The translations under genes and the position numbers were made by a program. Positions 17,969-26,821 of a stretch of DNA of 50,561 nucleotides are shown one piece after another. The notes beneath the pieces are model-generated. The model had not been told where the DNA came from. It searched no databases and worked only from the letters and a program-made list of their open reading frames with translations. The number at the start of each line of letters is the position of its first letter. The stretch's first letter is position 1. Location: the NCBI GenBank assembly GCA_947481685.1, contig CANKHA010000019.1, positions 1-50,561 of the forward strand, in the 5' to 3' direction. This DNA is from Bradyrhizobiaceae bacterium. GTDB taxonomy: Bacteria > Pseudomonadota > Alphaproteobacteria > Rhizobiales > Xanthobacteraceae.

Positions 17969-18011
17969 GCGCAATCCGGCGAAGTGGAAACCGGTTCGCC
18001 GCCAGATTGCG
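17969..18011 (+). repeat. REP-like palindrome, copy 3
   Basis: GCGCAATC and GATTGCG outer arms with CGGCGAA and TTCGCCG inner arms. It shares with copy 1 not only the palindrome but the next GACAAACTAA and a following TAGAG(T/C)CT, so the repeated unit is longer than the palindrome. Confidence 0.85.
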
Positions 18012-18042
18012 TGACAAACTAAAGTATTTAGAGCCTTCCAGA

Positions 18043-18309
18043 TTATTTGCCCCGGCTTCGCGCCGGGGCTTTTTTATTCTGGTTGGCCGCGATGTCACGC
18101 GCGCTTTGCCTGAGCGCGGAACGAAGATCGGTCGGGCGGCCGTGTTTTTTCAGGAGATCGCGGAAGGCTTCATCGGCCAATTCCTGCAACGTCATCATTT
18201 TATCGCGCGCCATCAGGTCCAGCGCGTTCCAGGTCTCGCGGTCGAAGGTGACACGCTTGCCGACCGTATCCTTTCCGGTGCCGATGCCTTTAGGCGGAGT
18301 GCGGGCCAT
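18043..18309 (-). CDS. Ribbon-helix-helix-like small protein
   Basis: An 88-residue protein with GKRVTFDRETWNALDLMARD followed by MTLQELADEAFRDLLKKHG, a pattern of beta strand and two helices that suggests a ribbon-helix-helix DNA-binding fold, often found in antitoxins or small regulators. No toxin partner is adjacent. The C-terminal 11 codons (NKKAPARSRGK) coincide with a forward-strand terminator hairpin. It lies two bases downstream of the 60-residue DRR-repeat gene on the same strand. Fold assignment is tentative. Confidence 0.6.
   Translation of the reverse strand: MARTPPKGIGTGKDTVGKRVTFDRETWNALDLMARDKMMTLQELADEAFRDLLKKHGRPTDLRSALRQSARDIAANQNKKAPARSRGK
18049..18078 (+). terminator. Intrinsic terminator, forward strand
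   Basis: GCCCCGGC, loop TTCGC, GCCGGGGC and then TTTTTT make a textbook intrinsic terminator for the small basic-protein gene upstream. The same bases encode the C-terminus of the opposing reverse-strand gene. Confidence 0.85.
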
Positions 18310-18311
18310 CG

Positions 18312-18494
18312 CTAACTCTTTTGTCTGTCGTCGGTCGGGGGAACCGGATTGCCGGTGCGGCGGTCAACACCTGAGCGCCGGTCACCCATCCGCCTTCCTC
18401 CCTGGATCTGCTTTTCGTCTTCAGTGCGGGTGTCCTTGCCGCTGCGGCGGTCCTCACCCGCACGCCGCCCCGGCCCTTGCCTTTTGTCGTCCAT
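18312..18494 (-). CDS. Small DRR-repeat protein of unknown function
   Basis: A 60-residue, very hydrophilic protein with repeated (G/D)DRR(S/T)G units: AGEDRRSGKD, MGDRRSGVDRRTG. About one residue in five is arginine. It is probably disordered. Such short proteins occur in Bradyrhizobium-type genomes as far as I recall, but no function is known. It is separated from the ribbon-helix-helix gene by two bases, so they are likely cotranscribed. The ATG at 18494 has GGGGAG just upstream. Confidence 0.6.
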   Translation of the reverse strand: MDDKRQGPGRRAGEDRRSGKDTRTEDEKQIQGGRRMGDRRSGVDRRTGNPVPPTDDRQKS

Positions 18495-18579
18495 CGATAG
18501 TCTCCCCAGCTTGCGTGAAAGGAAACGCTCGGACTTCGGCTAGCTCAATGCCGCTCAGGCACTTTCGTTCAAACAGATA

Positions 18580-20367
18580 CTACTTTCTTCCAAAGAGCCG
18601 TTCGATATCGGCCAATTTCAATTCCACATAAGTCGGTCTGCCATGGTTGCATTGGCCGGAATTCGGCGTCGCTTCCATCTCACGCAGCAGTGCATTCATC
18701 TCTTCCGGCTTCAGCCGCCGCCCCGCCCGTACCGAGCCGTGGCAGGCCATGGTGGCGGAGACATGCAGCAACCGGCGTTCCAGCGGCAGCGCCTCATCCC
18801 ATTCCGCCATATGCTGTGCAAGATCGCTGACCATGCCGCGTACATCGATCTCACCCAGCATCGACGGTGTTTCCCGCACCGCGACGGCGCCCGGCCCGAA
18901 AGCCTCAAGAATGAGCCCATAGCGCGCCAGTTCGTCGGCACGCGTCAGCAACCGCTCCACATCGGCCTCATCCAGCTCGACGATTTCCGGGATCAGCAGG
19001 ATTTGCCGCGCTACGCCGCTGCGATCGATCGCATTCTTCATGCGTTCATAGACGAGGCGCTCATGCGCCGCATGTTGATCCACCACAACAAGCCCGTCGC
19101 GCGTCTGTGCCACAATGTAGGTTTCATGAATCTGCGCCCGCGCGGCGCCGAGCGGACGATCCAGTAATTCCGGCGCAGGCTCGACCATGTTGGCGCGCGC
19201 ATCGGCCATCGGCTCGCCGACCTGGAAGGCGGCCTGCGCAGCTTCCGCAAAGCCAACGACGTTACCGCGGATCACGGGCTGGGCCGGCGACTGACGCCAA
19301 TCCCATCGGGATGAAGACGCGGGACGGAAGGCGGCGATGGTGGCCGTGCCGCCTGTCGTGGCGGCGCGGCGGCCCTCGCGGCCGAGCGCTTCCTTCAACG
19401 AGCCGACCAGCAGGCTCCGCACCAGGCCCGCGTCGCGGAAGCGGACTTCCGTTTTCGCCGGATGCACATTGACGTCGACCTCCCGCGGATCTTGCGTGAT
19501 GAACAGCGCTACCACCGGATGCCGGTCGCGCGGCAGATAATCTGAGTAAGCGCCACGCAATGCCCCGAGCAGCACCTTGTCGCGCACCGGCCGCCCGTTG
19601 ACGAAGAGATATTGTCCGAGCGTGTTGGCCCGGGTGAACGTCGGCAGCGCTGCGAAACCTTCGATCATCATGCCTTCGCGCCCGGCGCGGATTTCCACTG
19701 CGTTGGCGCGGAACTCCCCACCAAGAATATCGGCAAGCCGCGCCAACTGACCCGGCGCGCCCGGCAAGGCGGCGGCCCAGGTCACCGGCGCACGATCCTC
19801 GCCGGTTAGCGTGAAGGCCACGTTGGGCCGGCTCATCGCGAGACGCCGCACGACATCGCGCACGGCTTCCGCCTCCGTACGGTCGGTCTTGAGAAACTTC
19901 AGGCGCGCCGGCGTGGCATAAAACAGATCGCGCAATTCCACCCGCGTCCCATGGTCGAGCGCGGCGGGCTTGATCGGCGCCTTCACGCCGCCTTCGACAC
20001 TCAGCTCCCAGGCGTGCGGTTCGGATTTGTGCCGCGTCGTGATGGTGAGGCGGCCAACCGCACCGATCGATGGCAAGGCTTCGCCGCGAAACCCGAGCGT
20101 GCGGATCGCCAGCAGATCCTCATCGTCGAGCTTGGAAGTGGCGTGGCGTTCGACCGCGAGTTCGAGATCGCGGCACGTCATGCCATCGCCGTCGTCGATC
20201 ACGCGAATAAAGCGCCTGCCGCCGCCATCGGTCGCCACCTCGATCCGGGTGGCACCGGCATCGAGCGCGTTTTCCACCAGTTCCTTCACCACGCTGGCCG
20301 GGCGCTCAACGACTTCGCCCGCGGCGATGCGGTTCACAGTGGCTTCGGATAACTGGCGGACGGGCAT
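18580..20367 (-). CDS. mutL: DNA mismatch repair protein MutL
   Basis: A 595-residue MutL. The GHKL ATPase N-terminus has [37 protein letters not shown] and [12 protein letters not shown]. The C-terminal domain has [14 protein letters not shown], matching the metal-binding DQHA(X)2E(X)4E endonuclease motif, and GQCNHGRP near the end. It is therefore predicted to be a nicking MutL, as expected for bacteria lacking MutH. The start at 20367 is the conserved family start; an open frame extends 23 codons further without support. Confidence 0.95.
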   Translation of the reverse strand: MPVRQLSEATVNRIAAGEVVERPASVVKELVENALDAGATRIEVATDGGGRRFIRVIDDGDGMTCRDLELAVERHATSKLDDEDLLAIRTLGFRGEALPSIGAVGRLTITTRHKSEPHAWELSVEGGVKAPIKPAALDHGTRVELRDLFYATPARLKFLKTDRTEAEAVRDVVRRLAMSRPNVAFTLTGEDRAPVTWAAALPGAPGQLARLADILGGEFRANAVEIRAGREGMMIEGFAALPTFTRANTLGQYLFVNGRPVRDKVLLGALRGAYSDYLPRDRHPVVALFITQDPREVDVNVHPAKTEVRFRDAGLVRSLLVGSLKEALGREGRRAATTGGTATIAAFRPASSSRWDWRQSPAQPVIRGNVVGFAEAAQAAFQVGEPMADARANMVEPAPELLDRPLGAARAQIHETYIVAQTRDGLVVVDQHAAHERLVYERMKNAIDRSGVARQILLIPEIVELDEADVERLLTRADELARYGLILEAFGPGAVAVRETPSMLGEIDVRGMVSDLAQHMAEWDEALPLERRLLHVSATMACHGSVRAGRRLKPEEMNALLREMEATPNSGQCNHGRPTYVELKLADIERLFGRK

Positions 20368-20445
20368 GCGGTGGCCTGATTCGATGAGGCCTGAGTTTAC
20401 CGGTGGGGAGGATGCCCCGCGAGGGCGCGAGGGCAACTGCCCCCG

Positions 20446-20868
20446 CTATTCGGCCCCCGGTTTTTTCTGCCGTAAGCCCTTGATCCCACTGCGAAGTTTC
20501 TTTCCCTGCAGCCGCTTTTCGCGCGACGCCTTGGTCGGTTTGGTGGCGCGCCGCTTCACCGGCCGCACCGAGGCTTCGCGGATCAGCGCGACAAGGCGCG
20601 CCAGCGCTTCTTCACGATTGCGCTTCTGGCTGCGTTCATTTTGCGCCACGAGGACGATATCTCCGTCCAGAGTGAGCCGACTGCCGGCCAGCTTCATCAA
20701 ACGCAGCGCCACGTCATTGGGCAGCGAGCGCGACCGGCGCACGTTGAAACGAAGCTGCACCGCAGTCTCGGTTTTGTTGACATGCTGACCGCCCGGGCCG
20801 GAGGCGCGGATGAAGCTTTCCTCCAGCTCGGATTCTTCGATGCTGATCTGGTCGGTAATGCGGATCAT
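20446..20868 (-). CDS. arfB: Alternative ribosome-rescue factor / peptidyl-tRNA hydrolase
   Basis: A 140-residue protein that rescues stalled ribosomes by hydrolysing peptidyl-tRNA. The catalytic GGQ (residues 26-28) sits in ASGPGGQHVNKTETAVQL. The C-terminal tail is strongly basic (KRLQGKKLRSGIKGLRQKK), as needed to enter the mRNA channel. The length equals that of E. coli ArfB (YaeJ). The ATG at 20868 gives the standard start MIRITDQISI. It lies upstream of mutL on the same strand. Confidence 0.92.
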   Translation of the reverse strand: MIRITDQISIEESELEESFIRASGPGGQHVNKTETAVQLRFNVRRSRSLPNDVALRLMKLAGSRLTLDGDIVLVAQNERSQKRNREEALARLVALIREASVRPVKRRATKPTKASREKRLQGKKLRSGIKGLRQKKPGAE

Positions 20869-20945
20869 GGGCTTGAGCGTTGCCCGCTTCACGCTCACTG
20901 CGCAAGCACCTATCCGCCCCGATGCCCCGGCTCTAGAATGAATTT

Positions 20946-21434
20946 ATGAGCGACAGTTTCCTCATGGTCATCGCTGCGGCGGCATTTTTCGCGACCTCCG
21001 CGCTGTGCGCCTTCCTCAGCAAACGGAAGCGCAGCCGGATTGCGGCGAGCCTGACCTGGCCGAGCGTCAAGGGCACGATCCTGTCAAATGCCCTCAAGAC
21101 GATCCAAAACGGCCGCTGGGGAAAGGGTGCGGAAACCTATTCGGTGAACCTGCTCTATCGCTACGCGGTCGGCGGCACGACCTACGACAACAAGCGCATC
21201 AGCTGGGGCACCAAGTCGGCCGACTTGAAACCGGATATTCCCGAGACTTTCGTCCGCGAGTACCCGGCTGGAAAAACGATCGATGTGTTTTACGATCCGG
21301 CCAAGCCGGCGATGGCGATGATCGATCCGGCCGGCAGCCGCTTCGGTCTCATGCACGTCAACATGGCGCGCGTCATGGCCTGGACGTTTGCATTTTGCGG
21401 AATACTCGCACTGATCTTTTCAGCCTTAAGCTGA
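20946..21434 (+). CDS. DUF3592 domain-containing membrane protein
   Basis: A 162-residue protein with membrane segments at about residues 4-24 and 138-160. The domain between them shows the DUF3592 pattern: WPSVKGTILSN, YSVNLLYRYAVGGTTYDNKRI, YPAGKTIDVFYDPAKPAMA. Function unknown. It is divergent from arfB and convergent with pgi, whose stop codon it overlaps by nine bases. Confidence 0.8.
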   Translation: MSDSFLMVIAAAAFFATSALCAFLSKRKRSRIAASLTWPSVKGTILSNALKTIQNGRWGKGAETYSVNLLYRYAVGGTTYDNKRISWGTKSADLKPDIPETFVREYPAGKTIDVFYDPAKPAMAMIDPAGSRFGLMHVNMARVMAWTFAFCGILALIFSALS

Positions 21435-22745
21435 CGCGCCGACCAAATATTTCTTCGCCAGGATCTTGCCCTCTTCCACCGCAGGCTGATCGAACGCGTC
21501 AACGCCAAGCAGATGCGCGGCGATGATTGTCTCCAGCATGAAATGCATCAACAATTCGCCGAGGCTCGCCTCATCGACCTTCTTCAGATGGATCGTGCGA
21601 ACCGGGCAACCATTTTTCGCCAGCGTCTCAGCCGTGGCGCGGCCTTGCGCTGCCACAAGATCGCCGATGGTCTTGCCGGCAAAATCCGGTTCGCCACAGA
21701 GCTTGGCGAATTCCGCCTCGATGCGCGGCCCCTTCCCGGCGGCATCGACAGTGATAACCGTGAACATCTTGTCGCGCGGGCCGGCAATGAAAAGCTGCAA
21801 CTGACTGTGCTGATCGACCGGACCGAGCGCGCCGATCGGTGTCGTACCCTTGCCGTCCTTGCCGAGGCTCTCGGCCCAAAGCTGCACGTACCAGCGAGTA
21901 AGACGCTCCAGCTTGTCGGCATAAGCCATCAAGACGGTGGTGCGCTTGCCCCGCTCCGCCAGTGCCATCGATAGCGCCGCACCGACCGCGGCGGGGACTT
22001 CCGCCGCCGGCTTGCGCTCGAGCACCGGCGCAAGCGCCGCGGCAGCGCCCGCGCGGATCGCACCGATATTGAGGCCAAGTATGGCAGCAGGCAGCAGGCC
22101 CACATTGGTCAGCACCGAGAAGCGTCCACCAACGCCGGTGTCATGCTCCAGGAACGGAACGCCGAACGGCTCCAGCAAGTCGCGCAACCCATTCCGCTTG
22201 CCGCCGCTGACCGGTTCCGAGAGGCCGAGCACAAGCTCACCGATGCGTTTTTCCAGCCCGGCGCCCCTGAGCGCAGCGAGCACGACGGCGCTCTGCATCA
22301 GCGTCTCGCCGGTGCCGCCAGACTTGGAAATGGCAACAAAGCGCGAGGTCGCCAGCGGTAGCCGCGCCAGCAGACTGGCAAAGCTCTCGGGATCGAGATT
22401 GTCCATGAAGTGAATGCGTGGTGGATCACGCAGCAAGCCAACGCCTGGCACCGCGTGACCGGCGAGTTGCGCCAGTGTCTGCCCGCCCAGACTCGAACCA
22501 CCGGTGCCAAGCAGCACGACGTCGGTCGCACCGGCCGCAAGCTTCCTGGCCGCCTGCGTGATGCCGTCAAGGTCATCGCGCTGGGCAGGAAGCCGCAGCA
22601 GCGGCAACTTGCCGTCGGCATGACGGCCCCGCAGCCAGTCGAGCGCGGCTTCCGTTCGCTTCAGTGTGGCAGCAAATGCATCGGCGGGAACGCCTTCACT
22701 CACCCGGGGAGATTGCGCAAAATCGATGGATTGTACGAATGGCAT
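21426..22745 (-). CDS. pgi: Glucose-6-phosphate isomerase
   Basis: A 439-residue Pgi that interconverts glucose-6-phosphate and fructose-6-phosphate. LLGTGGSSLGGQTL near 80, AISKSGGTGETL near 140 (sugar-phosphate loop), TNVGLLPAAILG and the C-terminal DAFDQPAVEEGKILAKKYL are present. It is shorter than the roughly 550-residue E. coli type, matching the compact form I recall from related Rhizobiales. It lies downstream of the M16 peptidase pair on the same strand, 82 bases away. Confidence 0.9.
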   Translation of the reverse strand: MPFVQSIDFAQSPRVSEGVPADAFAATLKRTEAALDWLRGRHADGKLPLLRLPAQRDDLDGITQAARKLAAGATDVVLLGTGGSSLGGQTLAQLAGHAVPGVGLLRDPPRIHFMDNLDPESFASLLARLPLATSRFVAISKSGGTGETLMQSAVVLAALRGAGLEKRIGELVLGLSEPVSGGKRNGLRDLLEPFGVPFLEHDTGVGGRFSVLTNVGLLPAAILGLNIGAIRAGAAAALAPVLERKPAAEVPAAVGAALSMALAERGKRTTVLMAYADKLERLTRWYVQLWAESLGKDGKGTTPIGALGPVDQHSQLQLFIAGPRDKMFTVITVDAAGKGPRIEAEFAKLCGEPDFAGKTIGDLVAAQGRATAETLAKNGCPVRTIHLKKVDEASLGELLMHFMLETIIAAHLLGVDAFDQPAVEEGKILAKKYLVGASA

Positions 22746-22827
22746 GACAAATCCCTGCAGACGATCACGTTGCCCTGTCCGGGCAACGTGAAGAAGATGA
22801 CATCATCCCCCGCGTTGGAAAAGCGCG

Positions 22828-24141
22828 TTAGTTAGACGTCGTGCCTACCGGACGACCAACAACCGTCACCAGCATCCCGCCCTTGAGCAGGCGTTGCGCC
22901 ACGCGCTTGGTATCTTCCAGCGTGACCGCATCGATCATCGCGCTGCGGCGATCCATATAGTCGATGCCCAGATTATCGAGCTGGATCTGCAACAACGCGC
23001 CGGCGATCTTGTTGGAAGTATCGAGATTGAGCGCATAGGCGCCCTTTAGATAGGACTTCGCCTTGGCGAGCTCGTCCGCGGTCGGACCCTCGTCCGCCAT
23101 CCGCTTCACTTCGCTGTCGATGACCTGCAGTGTTTCCGCCGCCCGATCGGCGCGCGTGGCGGTCCCGCCAATCATCAGCGCGGTGCCTTTAAACCAGACC
23201 AGGCTATCGCTGATGCCGTAGGCCAGACCGCGTTTCTCGCGTATTTCGGAATAAAGCCGCGACGAGAAACTGCCGCCGCCAAGAATGTGATCGAGGACAT
23301 AGGCCGTCATAAAATCGGGATCCTGACGGAACACACCCTTGCGGCCGAAGGTGATGACGGTTTGCGGCACGTCGAGATCGACCGTGATGCGCTGGCCCAA
23401 GCCCTGCATATCGACCACCGGCACCGGTGTCAGGTCGCTCTTGGCCGGCAGTTGCCCGAAGATACGGTCAATCAGAACACCGGCGGCGGCAACATCGAGA
23501 TTACCCACGATCGCGATCTTCAACCGGTCGCGCGCCACCACTCGCTTCACATAAGCCCGCAGATCGTCCGCGGTAATGGTCGGCAAGGACTCCAGTGTGC
23601 CGTTGGCCTCGCGGCCATAGGGATGATTTGGAAACGCCGTCGCCCACCAGCGCTTGCTGCTGATCGCATTGGGGCTGGTGGCATCGCGCTGAAAGGATGA
23701 AATGATCTGGCCGCGAATGCGATCGACATCTTTGGTGTCAAACCGCGGCGCGGTCAGCGCCAACTGCATCAGGTTGACCGCTTCGTCGCGATGCTCGTTG
23801 AGCATGCGTAATGAGCCGTTGAAATAATCACGGCCCGCACGAAAATTCAGTTCGATGGCTTTGCCTTCAAGCCGCTCGTGGAAGGCACGCGAATCGATAT
23901 CGCCGGCGCCCTCGTCCATCAGCGCGCTGACCATGTTCGCGACGCCGGGCTTGTTGGCCGGATCCTGGCTGGCGCCTCCGACAAAAGCGAATTCCAGGCT
24001 GATCAGCGGAACTGTTTCTTGGCGTACGAGCCACGCCTCGATACCGCCCGGACTGATCACTTTCTCAATTGGAACTGCCCATGCCGGCGCGGCGGCGAGG
24101 CAAAAAACTGCAAACAGGAAACCCCGGATGAGCTTGTTCAC
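22828..24141 (-). CDS. M16 family peptidase-like subunit without the zinc motif
   Basis: A 437-residue exported protein of the pitrilysin/M16 fold with a signal peptide ending APAWA. The place of the zinc-binding HxxEH is taken by residues around GVANMVSALMDEGAGD, so the motif is absent. GGGSFSSRLYSEIREKRGLAYGI near 280 is the conserved R/Y substrate-binding segment of the partner subunit. By family knowledge, such proteins pair with an active M16 subunit, like mitochondrial processing peptidase alpha with beta. The GTG start overlaps the upstream gene's stop (GTGA). Confidence 0.9.
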   Translation of the reverse strand: MNKLIRGFLFAVFCLAAAPAWAVPIEKVISPGGIEAWLVRQETVPLISLEFAFVGGASQDPANKPGVANMVSALMDEGAGDIDSRAFHERLEGKAIELNFRAGRDYFNGSLRMLNEHRDEAVNLMQLALTAPRFDTKDVDRIRGQIISSFQRDATSPNAISSKRWWATAFPNHPYGREANGTLESLPTITADDLRAYVKRVVARDRLKIAIVGNLDVAAAGVLIDRIFGQLPAKSDLTPVPVVDMQGLGQRITVDLDVPQTVITFGRKGVFRQDPDFMTAYVLDHILGGGSFSSRLYSEIREKRGLAYGISDSLVWFKGTALMIGGTATRADRAAETLQVIDSEVKRMADEGPTADELAKAKSYLKGAYALNLDTSNKIAGALLQIQLDNLGIDYMDRRSAMIDAVTLEDTKRVAQRLLKGGMLVTVVGRPVGTTSN

Positions 24142-25523
24142 GAGCGTTTCTCCTCGGGGCGTGTGGATTTCACCAGATAGCCGGTGACCGAACGCTGCTT
24201 CTCGAGCCATTGCCGGGCGGCATTGCGCACCTCGTCAGCCGTGACCGCACGAATGCGATCCGGCCATGTGCGCACGCTATCGACCGTCATTCCGGTGGTC
24301 AGTGCGGTGCCATACCAGCGCGCCAGCGTGCTCTGGCTGTCCTGGGCATAAATAGCGTCGGCGATCAGCCGGGTCTTGGAGCGCTCGAGTTCTTCGGCGC
24401 TGATGCCCTTGTCCGCCAGTTCGGCAATCACCGCATCCATGGCGGTTTCCAACTGGGCCAACGATGTCCCGTTTGCGGGCGTCGCATACACACTGAATTT
24501 GGTCGGATCGAGCGATGAGCCCTGATAGGAGGCGCCGGCGCTGACCGCCACGCCCTTTTCCTCGACCAGCGCGCGATTGAGCCGGCTGTTGTTGCCGCCG
24601 CCGAGGATATGCGCCAGCACGTCCAGCGCTTCGCTCTCGCCGCGCTTGGCATCGGTTGCTGCCGGCACAAGATAACTGCGCTGCAGGCTCGGCTGCTCGA
24701 CCCGCGGATCGGCCAGCGTCACCGTGCGCGACGCAACCGGCGGCGGCTCCTGCGGACGAACGCGCGGCTTGGTCTCGAATGTGCGCGGGATCTGGCCGTA
24801 GGTCTTTTCCACCAGTGCACGGACCTGATCTGGCTCGACGTCACCGGCGACAATGACGATGGCGTTATTCGGTCCGTAGAAGCGCTTGTAGAAGGCGACG
24901 GCATCCTCGCGGTTGAGCTTTTCGATCTCCGGCCGCCAGCCGATCACCGGCTTGCCGTAAGGATGGTTGAGATAAAGCGCCGCATCGATCTGTTCGGAGA
25001 GCCGGCTGCGCGGGCTGTTGGCAACGCGGGAATTCTGTTCTTCCAGCACGACGTCGCGTTCCGGCAATACGACTTCGTCCGTCAGCACAAGGCCGGTCAT
25101 GCGGTCAGCCTCGAGCTCCATCATCTTCGCCAGATCCTCGCGCGGTACCTTCTGGTAATAACCGGTGTAGTCGCTCGAGGTGAAAGCGTTTTCCTGTCCA
25201 CCCGCGCCGGCGACAAGTCCGGAGAAATATCCTGCGGGATTTTTATTCGTGCCCTTGAACATCAGATGCTCAAGAAAATGCGCGAGACCGGATTTGCCCG
25301 CCACCTCGTCGGCTGCGCCCACGCGATACCAGATCATATGCGTGACGATGGGCGTCCGATGATCGGGGATGACCACGACCTCAAGGCCATTGTCGAGCGT
25401 GAAGTGCGTGACCTTGTTTTTGGTCTCGGGCGTATCTTGCGCGCTTGCGGAAAGCGGCGCGGCCGCGATAACGGCAATAAAAAGCGCGGCGAAAGCAAAG
25501 ATGCGTGTGTTGAGCACCGGCAA
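24138..25523 (-). CDS. M16 family zinc metallopeptidase, catalytic subunit
   Basis: A 461-residue exported peptidase with a signal peptide ending PLSASAQ. The inverted zinc motif HFLEH (in GLAHFLEHLMFKGT, near residue 80) and the downstream glutamate region ELEADRMTGLVL are intact. C-terminal GGGNNSRLNRALVEEKGVAVSA is the second M16 lobe. It is likely a periplasmic processing or scavenging protease acting with the following inactive-looking paralogue, to which it is translationally coupled. Confidence 0.92.
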   Translation of the reverse strand: MPVLNTRIFAFAALFIAVIAAAPLSASAQDTPETKNKVTHFTLDNGLEVVVIPDHRTPIVTHMIWYRVGAADEVAGKSGLAHFLEHLMFKGTNKNPAGYFSGLVAGAGGQENAFTSSDYTGYYQKVPREDLAKMMELEADRMTGLVLTDEVVLPERDVVLEEQNSRVANSPRSRLSEQIDAALYLNHPYGKPVIGWRPEIEKLNREDAVAFYKRFYGPNNAIVIVAGDVEPDQVRALVEKTYGQIPRTFETKPRVRPQEPPPVASRTVTLADPRVEQPSLQRSYLVPAATDAKRGESEALDVLAHILGGGNNSRLNRALVEEKGVAVSAGASYQGSSLDPTKFSVYATPANGTSLAQLETAMDAVIAELADKGISAEELERSKTRLIADAIYAQDSQSTLARWYGTALTTGMTVDSVRTWPDRIRAVTADEVRNAARQWLEKQRSVTGYLVKSTRPEEKRS

Positions 25524-25576
25524 GCCCTTGTTGGGTTGTTAAGTCGCTATTCGGACCGCGGCGCGCAAGATCGGAG

Positions 25577-26227
25577 TTATTGCTTAAGCTGTTTCGGTTC
25601 AGGCGCGTCTGCACGCGGTGTCGTGCCATAGGGCGCCGCCGGAGATGGAGTCATATAGCCTGGAGGCGGCTGCACGAGCGACGTGCGCGGAGGCTCGCCG
25701 GCGAACTTGCCGTATTCTTCCCAACTCCCACCGAGCTTGCCCTGCATCAACATCTTGAAGAAATCGGGCTCCTGCTTGGACTTTTTTTCATCGGTCCATT
25801 TTCCGGTATCGCCAGTCTTCCAGTTCTCGGCGGTGCCGGAGATCGGCTTGGAGAGATCGGGCTCAACCGGCTCACGACCGGCTTTGCGCAAGGCGGCGGC
25901 TTTGCGTTTTTCCTTCACTTCCGGCTCCACAGGCCAATCCGGACCTTTGACGACTTTGCCGGGAGGCGGAAGGTCACGACTCTGCGGCACAACCAGCGGC
26001 GAACGCTCGCGATAGTTGATATCCGGAGCGGTGGACCCCAAGCCAACGGAGCCAAGAATCGCGTTAAACATCCGCTTGTCGCTGTTCAGGATGCTGTTTT
26101 CCACCTCGTCATCATCGCTCGCGGCCTGAGCCCAAACGGTGGATCCGGTGACGCCTGTGGCCGCACCGGCCAGCAAGGCAGCGCAAAAGGCGTGGCGCAG
26201 AGGCTTGATCCAAGGCGCATTGGACAT
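25577..26227 (-). CDS. Exported proline-rich protein of unknown function
   Basis: A 216-residue protein with a signal peptide ending STVWAQA. The mature part starts with acidic SDDDEVENSILNSDKRMFNAILGSVGLG, then is rich in Pro, Lys and Glu and ends QLKQ. No domain recognised; similar exported proteins occur between lspA and M16 genes in relatives, from memory. The ATG at 26227 has GAGG nine bases before it. It lies 60 bases after lspA on the same strand and is probably cotranscribed. Confidence 0.65.
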   Translation of the reverse strand: MSNAPWIKPLRHAFCAALLAGAATGVTGSTVWAQAASDDDEVENSILNSDKRMFNAILGSVGLGSTAPDINYRERSPLVVPQSRDLPPPGKVVKGPDWPVEPEVKEKRKAAALRKAGREPVEPDLSKPISGTAENWKTGDTGKWTDEKKSKQEPDFFKMLMQGKLGGSWEEYGKFAGEPPRTSLVQPPPGYMTPSPAAPYGTTPRADAPEPKQLKQ

Positions 26228-26287
26228 GGTTATCATCCTCAAACTTCTATCGAAACTGGCCCATTTCCCTTGGCCACAGGCCCCAGA

Positions 26288-26812
26288 TTATGATCCGGAT
26301 CGGGGCGCTTTTAAGGTGCGCTCTCCAAAGAGGGATTCATACAACAGGCCTGCGACCCCGACAACAATGGCTACATCAGCGAGGTTAAAAACATACCAGC
26401 TGAAGTTCCATGTGGCCGTGGTGATGTGAAAATGGGCGAAATCGGCCACCGCCCCATAAGCCACCCGGTCGATCGCATTCCCCACGGCCCCGCCAATGAT
26501 CAGGCCGAGGCACCCCGCGGTCCATCGGTCCGCAACCTTGGCCATCCAGCCCCAGAGCAGGATCACGGCCAGGACCTTTATTCCCAGGAGCGCAAATTGG
26601 CCGAAAGCGCCCTCCTGCTGGAACAGGCCGTAGCTGATGCCCTTATTCCAGACCAGGACGAGGTCGAAGAAGGGTGTCAGAGCCACAGCGCCCTTTTCGG
26701 CGATATCATAAACAAACAGCAGCCAGAGCTTTGAGGTCTGATCGACCAGCAATGCGATCAACGCCACCATCAGGCCGAGCGTCGTGAACGGTCCCCAAAG
26801 GTAGGATCTCAT
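26288..26812 (-). CDS. lspA: Lipoprotein signal peptidase (signal peptidase II)
   Basis: A 174-residue inner-membrane aspartyl protease that removes the signal peptide from prolipoproteins. Motifs DQTSK (24-28), NKGISYG (56-62), GGAVGNAIDR (107-116) and FNLADVAI (142-149) are present; D115 and D146 form the predicted catalytic pair. Four membrane helices are visible. Its start is nine bases after the ileS stop, a common arrangement. Confidence 0.95.
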   Translation of the reverse strand: MRSYLWGPFTTLGLMVALIALLVDQTSKLWLLFVYDIAEKGAVALTPFFDLVLVWNKGISYGLFQQEGAFGQFALLGIKVLAVILLWGWMAKVADRWTAGCLGLIIGGAVGNAIDRVAYGAVADFAHFHITTATWNFSWYVFNLADVAIVVGVAGLLYESLFGERTLKAPRSGS

Positions 26813-26821
26813 TTCTTTGTC

